Shown piece by piece: positions 9,297 through 17,777 of a DNA stretch of 60,222 bases. The notes under the pieces are model-generated. The model had not been told where the DNA came from and did not search any database. It worked only from the letters and a program-made list of their open reading frames with translations. The stretch is from NCBI GenBank assembly GCA_045646365.1, contig JAZRKP010000076.1, positions 1 through 60,222 on the forward strand, read 5' to 3'. The stretch's first letter is position 1; each line of letters opens with the position of its first letter. The stretch comes from SIG454 sp045646365 (GTDB lineage: Bacteria > Bacillota > Clostridia > Monoglobales > Monoglobaceae). Made by a program: the position numbers and the translations under genes.

Positions 9297-9334
9297 GCAG
9301 TATGTTCGCCCTTTTATCGGGGCGGACATATTGC
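9297..9334 (+). promoter_or_regulatory. dnaK-dnaJ intercistronic hairpin
   Basis: A 15-base left arm (9297-9311, GCAGTATGTTCGCCC) pairs with the right arm 9320-9334 (GGGCGGACATATTGC) around an 8-base loop, with only G-U type mismatches. No T-run follows, so it is not a classical terminator. It lies 24 bases before the TTG start of dnaJ. It could stabilise the dnaK message, mark a processing site, or lower read-through so that DnaK exceeds DnaJ. Confidence 0.6.
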
Positions 9335-9357
9335 GTGTAATTTGGTGGGTGAAATAA

Positions 9358-10509
9358 TTGGCTGATAAAAGAGATTATTATGAGGTGCTTGGCGTCGACA
9401 GAGGTGCAAGCGCTGATGAACTGAAAAAAGCGTATAGAAAGCTTGCAAAAAAATATCATCCGGACCTTAATCCCGGAGATAAAGCCAAGGAAGCTGAGGA
9501 AAAGTTTAAGGAGGCATCCGAAGCCTATGAGGTTTTGAGTGATGACCAGAAACGCCAGAGATATGACCAGTTTGGCCACGCCGGAGTTGACCCCAATGCG
9601 GGTTATGGCGGTGGCGGAAGCGGATTTGGCGGTTTCGGCGGATTTGGTGGCTTTGAGGATATATTCGATATGTTCGGCGGCGGTTTCGGTGGCGGCTCAA
9701 GACGAAATCCTAATGCTCCGAAACAGGGCGATGATGTTCATATAAGAGTTGAACTGACCTTTGAAGAGGCTTGCTTCGGTAAGGAAATTGAGGTGAGCGT
9801 AAGACGCCGTGAGAAATGCTCTGAGTGTAACGGAAGCGGAGCGGCTAAGGGCAGCAGTCCTGCAAAGTGCGGTAACTGTGGCGGAACAGGTCAGGTCAGA
9901 ACTGTTCAGAATACTATGTTCGGACAGATGCAGAGCGTTCGTCCGTGTAGCAAGTGTGGTGGAACGGGTAAGGTTATAACCTCCCCTTGTCAGAACTGCG
10001 GCGGTAAGGGTGAAACACTTAAAACTGTAAAGGTTAAGGTTAAAATCCCTGCAGGTATCAATGACGGGCAGACTCTTCCTGTCAGAGAACAAGGAAATGC
10101 CGGTAAAAACGGTGGACCAAACGGCGACCTTTTGATTACTGTTTCTGTAAGAAACCACAGAATTTTCACAAGACAAGGCTTTGATATACTCTGTGACTTC
10201 CCTGTTACATTTGTTGAAGCGGCACTTGGTGGAGAGGTTGAAGTTCCGACAATAGACGAAAAAGTTTCGTATAATATTCCTGAGGGAACTCAGTCGGGAA
10301 CTGTGTTCCGATTGAGAGGCAGAGGTGTTCCGAAACTTTATGGCGGTGGAGCAAGAGGCGATATGTATGTTAAAATAATCGTGGAAACTCCTAAGGGTCT
10401 TAATAAGGAACAAAAAGAACTTCTTGTTAAGTTTGGCGAAAGTGTCGGAACTGGAAAGTATAACAAAAAGAAAACCTTTTTCGATACGGTTAAAGATATA
10501 TTTAAGTAA
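9358..10509 (+). CDS. dnaJ: Chaperone protein DnaJ (Hsp40)
   Basis: A 383-residue type I Hsp40. The J domain covers residues 1-70 and has the catalytic HPD in KKYHPDLNPGD. A Gly/Phe-rich region covers about 75-115 with many GGFGG runs. Four zinc-binding CxxCxGxG repeats follow at about 155-220 (CSECNGSG, CGNCGGTG, CSKCGGTG, CQNCGGKG), then the C-terminal substrate-binding domains. It stimulates DnaK ATPase and delivers clients. The start is TTG at 9358 after a GGTGGGTG site; no ATG fits the conserved N-terminus. Confidence 0.97.
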   Translation: MADKRDYYEVLGVDRGASADELKKAYRKLAKKYHPDLNPGDKAKEAEEKFKEASEAYEVLSDDQKRQRYDQFGHAGVDPNAGYGGGGSGFGGFGGFGGFEDIFDMFGGGFGGGSRRNPNAPKQGDDVHIRVELTFEEACFGKEIEVSVRRREKCSECNGSGAAKGSSPAKCGNCGGTGQVRTVQNTMFGQMQSVRPCSKCGGTGKVITSPCQNCGGKGETLKTVKVKVKIPAGINDGQTLPVREQGNAGKNGGPNGDLLITVSVRNHRIFTRQGFDILCDFPVTFVEAALGGEVEVPTIDEKVSYNIPEGTQSGTVFRLRGRGVPKLYGGGARGDMYVKIIVETPKGLNKEQKELLVKFGESVGTGKYNKKKTFFDTVKDIFK

Positions 10510-10512
10510 AAT

Positions 10513-10545
10513 GAAAATCCGTCATAGTTCTATGGCGGAATTTTC
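10513..10545 (+). terminator. Hairpin after dnaJ (weak terminator or attenuator)
   Basis: gaaaatccgtcat pairs with atggcggaattttc around a 6-base loop, directly after the dnaJ stop. It is followed only by cggttt, so termination would be partial. prmA begins 26 bases later and has no obvious promoter, so it probably depends on read-through. Confidence 0.45.
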
Positions 10546-10570
10546 GGTTTAATGGAAAAGAGGGAATAGG

Positions 10571-11539
10571 ATGGAATGGATAGAGGTTAAAATAACAACA
10601 ACGGCTGAGGGGATTGAGCCGCTGACAGGTCTCCTTTATGATTTGGGAATAAGCGGGATAATCATAAGCGATAAGGATGATTTTGCACAGTTTCTTGAAA
10701 ATAACAGAAAATACTGGGATTATGTGGATGAAGAACTGGAAAAACTTAAAGAGGCTGAATCTTCCATAACACTTTATCTGAGTGATGATGCTGTTGGGGC
10801 GGAAACTCTTGTTGCTGTCAGAAATATGGCGGAAACACTTAAAAAAGGTGATGCAGACGGTGAATACGGAAACCTTGATGTTATGGTAACAAATGTTAAG
10901 GATGAGGATTGGTCTGAAAACTGGAAGAAATATTTCCATCCACTTCCGCTTGGGGAGAGGGTTTTGATTGTTCCCGAGTGGGAGCAGGAGAATCTTGATA
11001 ATCCTGAAAACCGTACAGTATTCACAATAAATCCGGGCATGAGCTTTGGAACAGGCTCTCACGAAAGCACACAAATGTGTATCGAGGAAATCGAGAAAGT
11101 TGTTAAAGACGGCGATAAAATTCTCGATTTAGGATGCGGGTCAGGGATTCTGTCTGTAATCGCTCTTCTTTTGGGTGCAGAGAAAGCTGTTGCCGTAGAT
11201 ATTGATGATAAGGCGGTTGAGGTTGCGTTTTCTAATCTTAAGCTTAATAAATTGAGCGAGGAGAAAATGACAGGCTATGCAGGCGATATAACTTCCGATA
11301 CTGAACTAAGAGAGAAAATCGGCGGAGGGTATGAAATTGTTGTTGCGAATATTGTATCCGATGTAATAATTTCCCTCGCTCCGTTTATAAGAGGCTTTAT
11401 GAAGGATGGAGCAACATTTATTTGTTCGGGAATTATAAACGAACGACAGACGGAGGTTAAGGAAGCACTTGAAAATGCAGGACTTTTATGTAAAAATGTT
11501 CGTGTCAGAAACGAATGGAGCGCGATTATTTGTAAATAG
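10571..11539 (+). CDS. prmA: Ribosomal protein L11 methyltransferase PrmA
   Basis: A 322-residue SAM-dependent methyltransferase that trimethylates ribosomal protein L11. The N-terminal L11-recognition domain covers about 1-110. The catalytic Rossmann domain has NPGMSFGTGSHEST, then the SAM motif ILDLGCGSGILSVIA near residue 185 and VVANIVSDVI as the motif IV equivalent. The position after dnaJ is conserved in Bacillota. The start ATG at 10571 follows an AGAGGGAATAGG site. Confidence 0.95.
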   Translation: MEWIEVKITTTAEGIEPLTGLLYDLGISGIIISDKDDFAQFLENNRKYWDYVDEELEKLKEAESSITLYLSDDAVGAETLVAVRNMAETLKKGDADGEYGNLDVMVTNVKDEDWSENWKKYFHPLPLGERVLIVPEWEQENLDNPENRTVFTINPGMSFGTGSHESTQMCIEEIEKVVKDGDKILDLGCGSGILSVIALLLGAEKAVAVDIDDKAVEVAFSNLKLNKLSEEKMTGYAGDITSDTELREKIGGGYEIVVANIVSDVIISLAPFIRGFMKDGATFICSGIINERQTEVKEALENAGLLCKNVRVRNEWSAIICK

Positions 11540-11582
11540 TTGGCGAAATATGAAGAAATTTAAAAAAATTTCAAATTGGCTA

Positions 11583-11611
11583 TTGCATTATTTCGATTGA
11601 AATGGTATACT
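11583..11611 (+). promoter_or_regulatory. Candidate promoter for rsmE
   Basis: TTGCAT at 11583 and TATACT at 11606 have a 17-base spacer, about 30 bases before the rsmE start. This gives rsmE a CIRCE-independent start within the operon. Confidence 0.55.
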
Positions 11612-11642
11612 ATTTATATATGTTGTTTCAAGAGGTGAAATT

Positions 11643-12383
11643 ATGCGGCGGTTTTTTACCGAGCCGATAAACATAAGTGACGGCAAAATCCGGATTATTG
11701 AAGACGCCGGGCATATTACTAAAGTGCTTCGTATGTCGGTCGGAGACGAGATAATTGTCTTTGACGGAACAGGGAAAGAGTATCTTTCAAAGCTTGAAGC
11801 GATAAGTCCGAAAGAGTGTCTCGCCACAGTTGTTTCGGAGGAGTTTTCTTCTTCGGAGCCTCGGATTAAGGTTAGCGTTTTTCAGGGCATTCCGAAATCA
11901 GGGAAAATGGAAACCATTATCCAGAAAGTTGTCGAGCTTGGTGCTTATGAAATAATCCCGGTTGAAATGGAACGGTGTGTTGTCCGCCTTGACGGAAAAT
12001 CCCGTGCGGAGAAAGCGAAACGGTGGAACAAGGTTTCAGTTGAAGCGGCAAAACAATGCGGAAGAAGTTTTATTCCGAAGGTTTTGGAACCCGTTGACTT
12101 TGGCAAAGCCCTTGAAATGATGAAGATGCTTGATTTGGCAGTTATGCCCTATGAGGTTTTGGGCCACGAGGGAGAAAAAGGACTTAAATCGTTGCTTAAA
12201 AGCTTTGACGGAGAAACGATTGGGGTTGTTATTGGTCCTGAGGGCGGTTTTTCGGATAAAGAAGCAGAACTTGCGAAAAATAATGGTGTAAACCAAATCG
12301 GACTTGGGGAGAGAATCCTGAGAACGGAAACGGTGGCTAGTGCTATTGTTCCAATAATTATGTATGAGAAAGACGAAATATAG
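11643..12383 (+). CDS. rsmE: 16S rRNA m3U1498 methyltransferase RsmE
   Basis: A 246-residue SPOUT-class methyltransferase that methylates N3 of U1498 in 16S rRNA. A PUA-like N-terminal domain covers about 1-70. The C-terminal trefoil-knot domain has the SAM-binding signature IGPEGGFSDKEAELA and GLGERILRTETVASAI. The start follows AGAGGTGAAATT. It commonly follows prmA in Bacillota, as here, although a separate promoter precedes it. Confidence 0.95.
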   Translation: MRRFFTEPINISDGKIRIIEDAGHITKVLRMSVGDEIIVFDGTGKEYLSKLEAISPKECLATVVSEEFSSSEPRIKVSVFQGIPKSGKMETIIQKVVELGAYEIIPVEMERCVVRLDGKSRAEKAKRWNKVSVEAAKQCGRSFIPKVLEPVDFGKALEMMKMLDLAVMPYEVLGHEGEKGLKSLLKSFDGETIGVVIGPEGGFSDKEAELAKNNGVNQIGLGERILRTETVASAIVPIIMYEKDEI

Positions 12384-12396
12384 GAGGAATGAAAAA

Positions 12397-12915
12397 GTGA
12401 AGGTATCAGTTCCAAAGACAGGAAATGTGGATAAAAGAGTGAAAAGAGCAGAGAAAATGGCGGTGTCAGAAAAGCTTACAAATGGGTTTATGCTGACTCT
12501 TACTTATGGCGTGGTTGCAATTTTTCTTCTTGAAATTGCAAGGAGACATTATATGTCATTTGCTTTGGATTTTGCAAGCAAGTATTGTATCGTTTTCGGT
12601 GTCCTTTTTGCAGTGTTGACAGCGGGTGCCGTTGTGTGGGGAATAATAAAGGCTGATTTCTTTAAAAAATCGTTAGGATATACTGTGTTTTTCGCAGTTT
12701 CATCCCTTGCTTCATTCTTCTTATCTTATGATATGAGACTCCCGATTTCAAGAGCACTCTTTGCAAAAGGTGAGTATTGGAGCGGTATAGATTTTCTTGC
12801 GAATCTTGATTTAGCAAGAGATGCCAAGTTTGTTGAATACGGCGTTGTTGCATATGTTGCACTTGCTTTCATTGTATACGCAATCAACCTTGCTCGTGTT
12901 GAAAAGAAAAAGTAA
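12397..12915 (+). CDS. Small four-helix membrane protein, unknown function
   Basis: A 172-residue protein that I do not recognise. After a basic cytoplasmic N-terminus of about 30 residues there are four predicted transmembrane helices, near residues 32-50, 62-84, 92-110 and 143-165. The tail is lysine-rich (RVEKKK). No signal peptide or catalytic motif was seen. The best start is GTG at 12397, 9 bases after a perfect AGGAGG that overlaps the rsmE stop. A longer frame from 12364 would overlap rsmE and lacks a site. It is probably co-transcribed with rsmE and ends at a strong terminator. Confidence 0.75.
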   Translation: MKVSVPKTGNVDKRVKRAEKMAVSEKLTNGFMLTLTYGVVAIFLLEIARRHYMSFALDFASKYCIVFGVLFAVLTAGAVVWGIIKADFFKKSLGYTVFFAVSSLASFFLSYDMRLPISRALFAKGEYWSGIDFLANLDLARDAKFVEYGVVAYVALAFIVYAINLARVEKKK

Positions 12916-12925
12916 TATAATAAAT

Positions 12926-12968
12926 ATACAGAAAAGGCTTTCCTTTTGGAAAGCCTTTTCTGTATTAT
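12926..12968 (+). terminator. Strong rho-independent terminator
   Basis: The stem atacagaaaaggctttcc pairs with ggaaagccttttctgtat, about 18 bp and nearly perfect, with a TTTT loop. The U-rich right arm is followed by TATATA. It closes the hrcA-to-membrane-protein transcription unit. Confidence 0.85.
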
Positions 12969-12971
12969 ATA

Positions 12972-13043
12972 GCATCTGAAAACTTAGACAAAACCGTGTT
13001 TAAACGGATAACGGGAAATACGCCGAGTTATTACAGAAAATAA
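12972..13043 (+). pseudogene. C-terminal remnant of an AraC-family regulator
   Basis: A 23-codon frame ending in TAA reads SENLDKTVFKRITGNTPSYY followed by RK. The part FKRITGNTPSYYRK matches the extreme C-terminus of the AraC helix-turn-helix domain (family pattern F-K-K/R-x-x-G-x-T-P-x-x-Y-R). No start codon, ribosome site or earlier helices precede it; in that direction is the terminator of the preceding gene. It is most simply a decayed fragment left by deletion of a regulator gene. The match is short, so chance similarity cannot be fully excluded. Confidence 0.55.
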
Positions 13044-13067
13044 CTGATACAAATTTGAAAAAACATA

Positions 13068-13096
13068 TTGAAAAATCCTGTTAAAAAGTGTATAAT
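13068..13096 (+). promoter_or_regulatory. Sigma-A promoter of miaB
   Basis: TTGAAA at 13068-13073 and a perfect TATAAT at 13091-13096 have a 17-base spacer, 27 bases upstream of the likely miaB start. Confidence 0.8.
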
Positions 13097-13122
13097 AATA
13101 AGGATAGAATGGAGTGATTTAT

Positions 13123-14520
13123 TTGGCTGAAATCAGTAAGGCGGAAATACTTCGTCAAAAAGATTTTATAAGCAGAATTTTTGATATAAATTCCAAAAAA
13201 GAAAAGAAACCGATTGCTTTTATTGAAACATATGGGTGTGCTCAGAATTTCAATGACAGTGAGAAAATATGCGGTATGCTTTCGGATATGGGCTTTGATT
13301 TTTGTGAGGACAAAGAAATTGCTGATTTGATTATTTATAACACCTGTGCTGTTCGTGAAAATGCAGAAATGCGTGTCTATGGAAACATTGGTGCAATTAA
13401 AAATATCAAGCGAAAAAGAGAGGGCGTTTTGCTGGGCGTTTGCGGATGTATGGTTCAGCAGGAGAAAATTGCAGAGAATGTTAAAAAACGCTATCCTTAT
13501 GTTGATATGATTTTCGGAACTCACGCTCTTTACAGATTTCCTGAGATTTTGTTTAACGCAATGGAAAAAAACAGAGTTTTCGATATAGAAAATTCTGACG
13601 GGGCAATCTGTGAGGAAATTTCTTATAAGCGTGAAGCTCCGCCTCTTGCGAAGGTTCCGATTATGTATGGTTGCAATAATTTCTGTACATATTGCATAGT
13701 GCCTTATGTCAGAGGCAGAGAGCGAAGCCGTAAGGTTGAAGCAGTATTAAATGAGGTCAGAGAGGTTGCAAGCGAGGGGTATAAAGAGGTTATGCTTCTT
13801 GGTCAGAATGTAAACTCATACGGCAACGATTTTAAAGACGGGACAAGCTTTGCATATCTTTTGAGTGAGGTCTGCAAAATTGACGGAATTGAAAGAGTAA
13901 GGTTTATGACTTCTCACCCGAAAGATATATCCGACGAGCTCATTGAGGTTATGGCAAGGGAAGACAAAATCTGTAAACAACTTCATTTGCCGATTCAGTG
14001 CGGTTCGAGCCGAATTCTTGAGAAAATGAACAGAAGATACACTAAAGAACAGTATCTTGAAATTGTCAGAAAAGTCCGTGAGAAAATGCCTGATATTGTG
14101 CTGACAACGGACATTATTGTTGGATTTCCGGGTGAGACCAATGAGGATTTTGCGGAAACTATTGATGCTTTGGAAAAGGTAAGATATGACACTATTTTCT
14201 CATTCATATATTCAAAGCGTGGCGGAACTCCTGCGGCAGTTATGGAGGATTGCCTCACGGATGAAGAAAAGCATAAGAATTTTGATCGTCTGTTAGAGGT
14301 GCAGAACAGAATTTCCAAAGAGAAGAATGACGAGTATCTGGGCAGAATTGAAAAGGTGCTTGTTGAGGGAGAGAGTAAGACTAACCCTGAATATATGAGT
14401 GGAAGAACAGACGGCGGAAAAATTGTAAACTTTAAAGGAAATGCAGATATGATTGGAAAAATCATAGATGTTAAAATAACAAAAACACAGACCTGGTCCT
14501 TAAGCGGAGAGGTTTTATAG
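13123..14520 (+). CDS. miaB: tRNA methylthiotransferase MiaB
   Basis: A radical SAM methylthiotransferase of about 465 residues. It adds a methylthio group to N6-isopentenyladenosine-37 of tRNA, acting after MiaA (encoded at 19599). The N-terminal UPF0004 domain has IETYGCAQNFNDSEK and two further cluster cysteines (YNTCAV, GVCGCM). The radical SAM motif is C-x3-C-x2-C in YGCNNFCTYCIVPYVRGRER, and a C-terminal TRAM domain ends the protein. I favour TTG at 13123, 6 bases after GGAGTG. GTG at 13114 is the alternative and adds three residues. Confidence 0.93.
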   Translation: MAEISKAEILRQKDFISRIFDINSKKEKKPIAFIETYGCAQNFNDSEKICGMLSDMGFDFCEDKEIADLIIYNTCAVRENAEMRVYGNIGAIKNIKRKREGVLLGVCGCMVQQEKIAENVKKRYPYVDMIFGTHALYRFPEILFNAMEKNRVFDIENSDGAICEEISYKREAPPLAKVPIMYGCNNFCTYCIVPYVRGRERSRKVEAVLNEVREVASEGYKEVMLLGQNVNSYGNDFKDGTSFAYLLSEVCKIDGIERVRFMTSHPKDISDELIEVMAREDKICKQLHLPIQCGSSRILEKMNRRYTKEQYLEIVRKVREKMPDIVLTTDIIVGFPGETNEDFAETIDALEKVRYDTIFSFIYSKRGGTPAAVMEDCLTDEEKHKNFDRLLEVQNRISKEKNDEYLGRIEKVLVEGESKTNPEYMSGRTDGGKIVNFKGNADMIGKIIDVKITKTQTWSLSGEVL

Positions 14521-14711
14521 GAGGAGCTTAACGTAAAAGTTCCTTTCCCGTTAAGCCTCCGGCAGATTTTTATTGTCCGTGCAAAATTTTCCTCGCAGAA
14601 ATGCTCGGAAATGCACATGGACGAAATAATCTCTTATCATTCCTTGCTCTGCGGATAAGAGAAAATTTATTACTATTTGTGCCGACGCAGAGCGGCGGAA
14701 TGGAGATTATT
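14521..14711 (+). promoter_or_regulatory. Structured 190-base leader of the ylbF-mutS operon
   Basis: No gene is present, but there are several strong helices. Stem C pairs 14521-14533 with 14549-14560. Stem D pairs GTCCGTGCA at 14575 with 14612-14622. Stem A is a perfect 8 bp (CTCTTATC 14631-14638 with GATAAGAG 14654-14661). Stem B pairs 14638-14653 with 14686-14702 (CGCAGAGC and GGAATG). Stems A and B interleave, so they form either a pseudoknot or alternative folds. Stem B ends on the GGAG ribosome site (14702-14705) of the ylbF-like gene. This suggests control of translation; I did not recognise a known riboswitch class. Confidence 0.5.
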
Positions 14712-15107
14712 ATGGCAAATACAATTATGGAAGCAGCGGAAGCGTTAGGAAAGCTTATTGCTGAAAGTGAAGAAAGAAAGAACGCAACAGAATCAGCAGA
14801 TGCACTCAGAAACGATATGGAAGCATCTGAAATAATGGCAAAATACGGTGAACTCCGTCAGGAGGAAATGGCAAAGCTTCAGGCGAAAGAACCGACAAAG
14901 GAAGAACTTGAGGCGTTCCAGAAACTTATGCAGGACGAATTTAAAAAGCTTGCAGAAAACGCAGTTATTTCTGCATATATTGAGGCAAATAAGGCGTATG
15001 ACGCTCTTGTTAAGAGAGTAAACGGCGTTTTGGCTTATTATATAAACGGTGAGGACCAGAGCGAGGGCTGTGGCGGAAACTGTTCATCTTGTTCAGGTTG
15101 CCACTAA
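14712..15107 (+). CDS. YlbF/YmcA-family protein with C-terminal cysteine cluster
   Basis: A 131-residue mostly helical protein of the YlbF family (PF06133). Residues 1-105 form the helical bundle, beginning MANTIMEAAEALGKLIAES. The tail, CGGNCSSCSGCH, has four cysteines that probably bind a metal or iron-sulfur cluster. In Bacillus subtilis, YlbF acts with YmcA and YaaT on RNase Y-mediated mRNA maturation; family membership does not prove the same role here. The start is ATG 14712 after GGAG; an upstream in-frame ATG at 14601 lies in the structured leader. It precedes mutS, as commonly seen in Clostridia. Confidence 0.85.
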   Translation: MANTIMEAAEALGKLIAESEERKNATESADALRNDMEASEIMAKYGELRQEEMAKLQAKEPTKEELEAFQKLMQDEFKKLAENAVISAYIEANKAYDALVKRVNGVLAYYINGEDQSEGCGGNCSSCSGCH

Positions 15108-15141
15108 GATTTGATTTATAACCGCAGAAAGGAAGGTTTGA

Positions 15142-17760
15142 ATGAACGAGTATACTCCTATGATGAAGCAGTATTTCCAGATAAAAGAGGAATATAAAGA
15201 CTGCATCTTAATGTATAGATTAGGGGATTTCTATGAGATGTTTTTTGATGATGCAAAAGAAGCGTCTCAAATTCTTGAAATAACTCTGACTGGCAGAGAA
15301 TGCGGTCAGGAGGAGCGTGCCCCTATGTGCGGGGTTCCTTTCCATGCGGTTGATTCGTATATAGCTAAGCTTGTTGAAAACGGGAAAAAGGTTGCAATCT
15401 GTGAACAGGTTGAAAATCCGGCAGAAACGAAGGGGATTGTACGCCGTGATGTTGTAAGAATTGTGACTCCCGGAACAATCCTTGATTCTTCAGCCCTTGA
15501 TGATAAGAAAAATAACTATCTGTGTTCTCTTTATGCAGACGATGGCGGTGTTGGAATATCTTTTGTTGATATAACAACAGGCGAAATTTCAACAGTTGAA
15601 AATCCCGATACAGGAGACCTTGTTATCCTGAATGAGCTTGTTAAATATTCGCCGTCGGAGGTTATAACAAACTCAAACGCGTTTGGAAGAGAAGAACTTG
15701 TTGCAAAAATCAGGGACAGATTTTCCTGTAATGTCATTCCCTTTGATGATGAGGCGTATACTTTCTCGGTTGCCCAGCAAAAAATTATGGATATTATGGG
15801 CGGAAACTATAAATCCGAAATTGACGGGAAAGTACATAGTGCCGCAAGCCTGGGGGCTCTTCTTGCATACCTTGAAAATACTCAGAAAACAGAGCCGACA
15901 AACTTAAAAGAGCTCGATATAATCGATGACGGGAAATATATGGGCATTGATTTGTATAGTATGAAAAACCTTGAACTTCTTGAAACAATGCGTGACAGAA
16001 AGGCGAAAGGGAGCCTTATAAGTGTTCTTAATAAGACTGTAACATCTATGGGAAGCCGTCTTATGCGTAAGTGGGTAACTATGCCTCTTATCAGTTGCGG
16101 AACCATTCAGAACAGACACAATGCGGTTGAAGAGTTTGTTAAAAATCCCGTTGTCCGTGAGGAAATCAGGGAGAAACTTCGTGAAATAAATGACATTGAG
16201 CGAACAATAACCAGAATTTCCTATAAAAGTGCAAACTGTAAGGATTTGTTGGGGATTGCATTTTCCTTTGAAAGACTTCCTGCGGTTAAGGAACTTATGA
16301 AAGATTGTAAGGCGGGTATTTTAAGTAAGCTTTACAGCGAATTTGATACACTTGAAGATATAAAGGAGCTTATTGATAATTCCATAAATCCTGATGCCCC
16401 ACTGATTGTCAGAGAGGGAAAGCTTATTAAGGCTGGCTATAACGAAGAAATTGACAAAACGAGAGAGGTTATAGAAAACGGTAAGCAGTGGATAAGAGAT
16501 ATTATAAACCGTGAAAGAGAAACCACTGGACTTAAAATCAAAGAGGGATATAACAGAGTTTTCGGCTATTATCTTGAAGTGAGTAAGGCGGAAAAAGGTG
16601 AAGTTCCTGAACATTTTATAAGACGGCAGACACTTGCTAACTGCGAACGATACATAACTGAAGAGATTAAGGAAATTGAAGATAAGATTGTTGAATCTGA
16701 AAGCCGTATCGTTGAAATGGAATATGAAATGTTCTGTCAGATAAGAGATGCGGTTTCAAATCAGATTGAAAGAATACAGAAAACGGCAGATATTGTGGCA
16801 TCTGTCGATGTTCTGACGGCTCTTGCATATGTTGCGGAGAAGAATAACTATGTTAAACCCGTAATGAATATCGGTGACAAAATTTCAGTTAAAGACGGCA
16901 GACATCCCGTTGTTGAAAAACTCAGCAGTAAAAATATGTTTATTGCAAACGATATAAATATTGATTGCTCGGATAATCAGGTTCTTGTTATAACAGGCCC
17001 GAATATGGCGGGTAAGTCAACTTATATGCGACAGACGGCGCTTATTTCCGTAATGGCACAAATGGGAAGCTTTGTCCCTGCAAAAGAGGCGGAGCTTGGA
17101 ATTGTTGACCATATCTTTACCCGTGTTGGAGCGTCGGATGACCTTTCTGCAGGACAGAGTACATTTATGGTGGAAATGAGTGAGGTTGCCTATATTCTTG
17201 ATAATGCTACTAAAAACAGTTTGATTATACTTGACGAAATCGGCAGAGGAACAAGCACATATGACGGATTAAGTATTGCATGGTCGGTGGTTGAGTATAT
17301 TGCAAACAAGAAGAAATGCGGTGCTAAAACCCTTTTTGCAACTCATTACCGTGAACTCCTGACTCTTGAAGAGAAAATCGCAGGGGTTAAGAATTACTGT
17401 ATTGCAGTTAAAAAACAGGGCGACTCCATAACATTCCTCCGCAAAATCATAAGAGGCGGAGCGGACGGAAGCTATGGTATTGAGGTTGCTCATCTTGCAG
17501 GGGTTAAAAAAGAGGTTACAAAACGAGCAAAGGAAATTCTTGCAGAGGTTGAGGAAAGAGAAGGGGTTAAAAGTGCAACAACAAAAGCTTCTCTTGCGCC
17601 GACTGTGAGAAGTGAAGATACCCAAATAAGCTTTATGGGAATGAGTAATTCAGATAGTGAAATAATCGACGAAATCAAGAATATGAATCTTGATTCGATA
17701 ACACCAATGGAAGCGCTGACTAAACTATATGCGCTTAAAGCTAAAGCACAAAACGGATAA
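15142..17760 (+). CDS. mutS: DNA mismatch repair protein MutS
   Basis: An 872-residue mismatch recognition ATPase of the MutS1 type. The N-terminal mismatch-binding domain has the Phe-x-Glu motif in GDFYEMFFDDA. Connector, lever and clamp domains follow. The ATPase domain has the Walker A TGPNMAGKSTYMRQ near residue 620, then DEIGRGTSTYDG and the motif ATHYRELLTLE. It binds mismatches and recruits MutL, encoded 17 bases downstream. Length is typical. It has a GAAAGGAAGG ribosome site. Confidence 0.98.
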   Translation: MNEYTPMMKQYFQIKEEYKDCILMYRLGDFYEMFFDDAKEASQILEITLTGRECGQEERAPMCGVPFHAVDSYIAKLVENGKKVAICEQVENPAETKGIVRRDVVRIVTPGTILDSSALDDKKNNYLCSLYADDGGVGISFVDITTGEISTVENPDTGDLVILNELVKYSPSEVITNSNAFGREELVAKIRDRFSCNVIPFDDEAYTFSVAQQKIMDIMGGNYKSEIDGKVHSAASLGALLAYLENTQKTEPTNLKELDIIDDGKYMGIDLYSMKNLELLETMRDRKAKGSLISVLNKTVTSMGSRLMRKWVTMPLISCGTIQNRHNAVEEFVKNPVVREEIREKLREINDIERTITRISYKSANCKDLLGIAFSFERLPAVKELMKDCKAGILSKLYSEFDTLEDIKELIDNSINPDAPLIVREGKLIKAGYNEEIDKTREVIENGKQWIRDIINRERETTGLKIKEGYNRVFGYYLEVSKAEKGEVPEHFIRRQTLANCERYITEEIKEIEDKIVESESRIVEMEYEMFCQIRDAVSNQIERIQKTADIVASVDVLTALAYVAEKNNYVKPVMNIGDKISVKDGRHPVVEKLSSKNMFIANDINIDCSDNQVLVITGPNMAGKSTYMRQTALISVMAQMGSFVPAKEAELGIVDHIFTRVGASDDLSAGQSTFMVEMSEVAYILDNATKNSLIILDEIGRGTSTYDGLSIAWSVVEYIANKKKCGAKTLFATHYRELLTLEEKIAGVKNYCIAVKKQGDSITFLRKIIRGGADGSYGIEVAHLAGVKKEVTKRAKEILAEVEEREGVKSATTKASLAPTVRSEDTQISFMGMSNSDSEIIDEIKNMNLDSITPMEALTKLYALKAKAQNG

Positions 17761-17777
17761 CTAAGGCGGTGAAATAA

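Noticed and set aside
14521..14711. T-box or other known tRNA/metabolite riboswitch
   Set aside because: No T-box GGTGGNACCGCG-like sequence and no intrinsic terminator before the gene.
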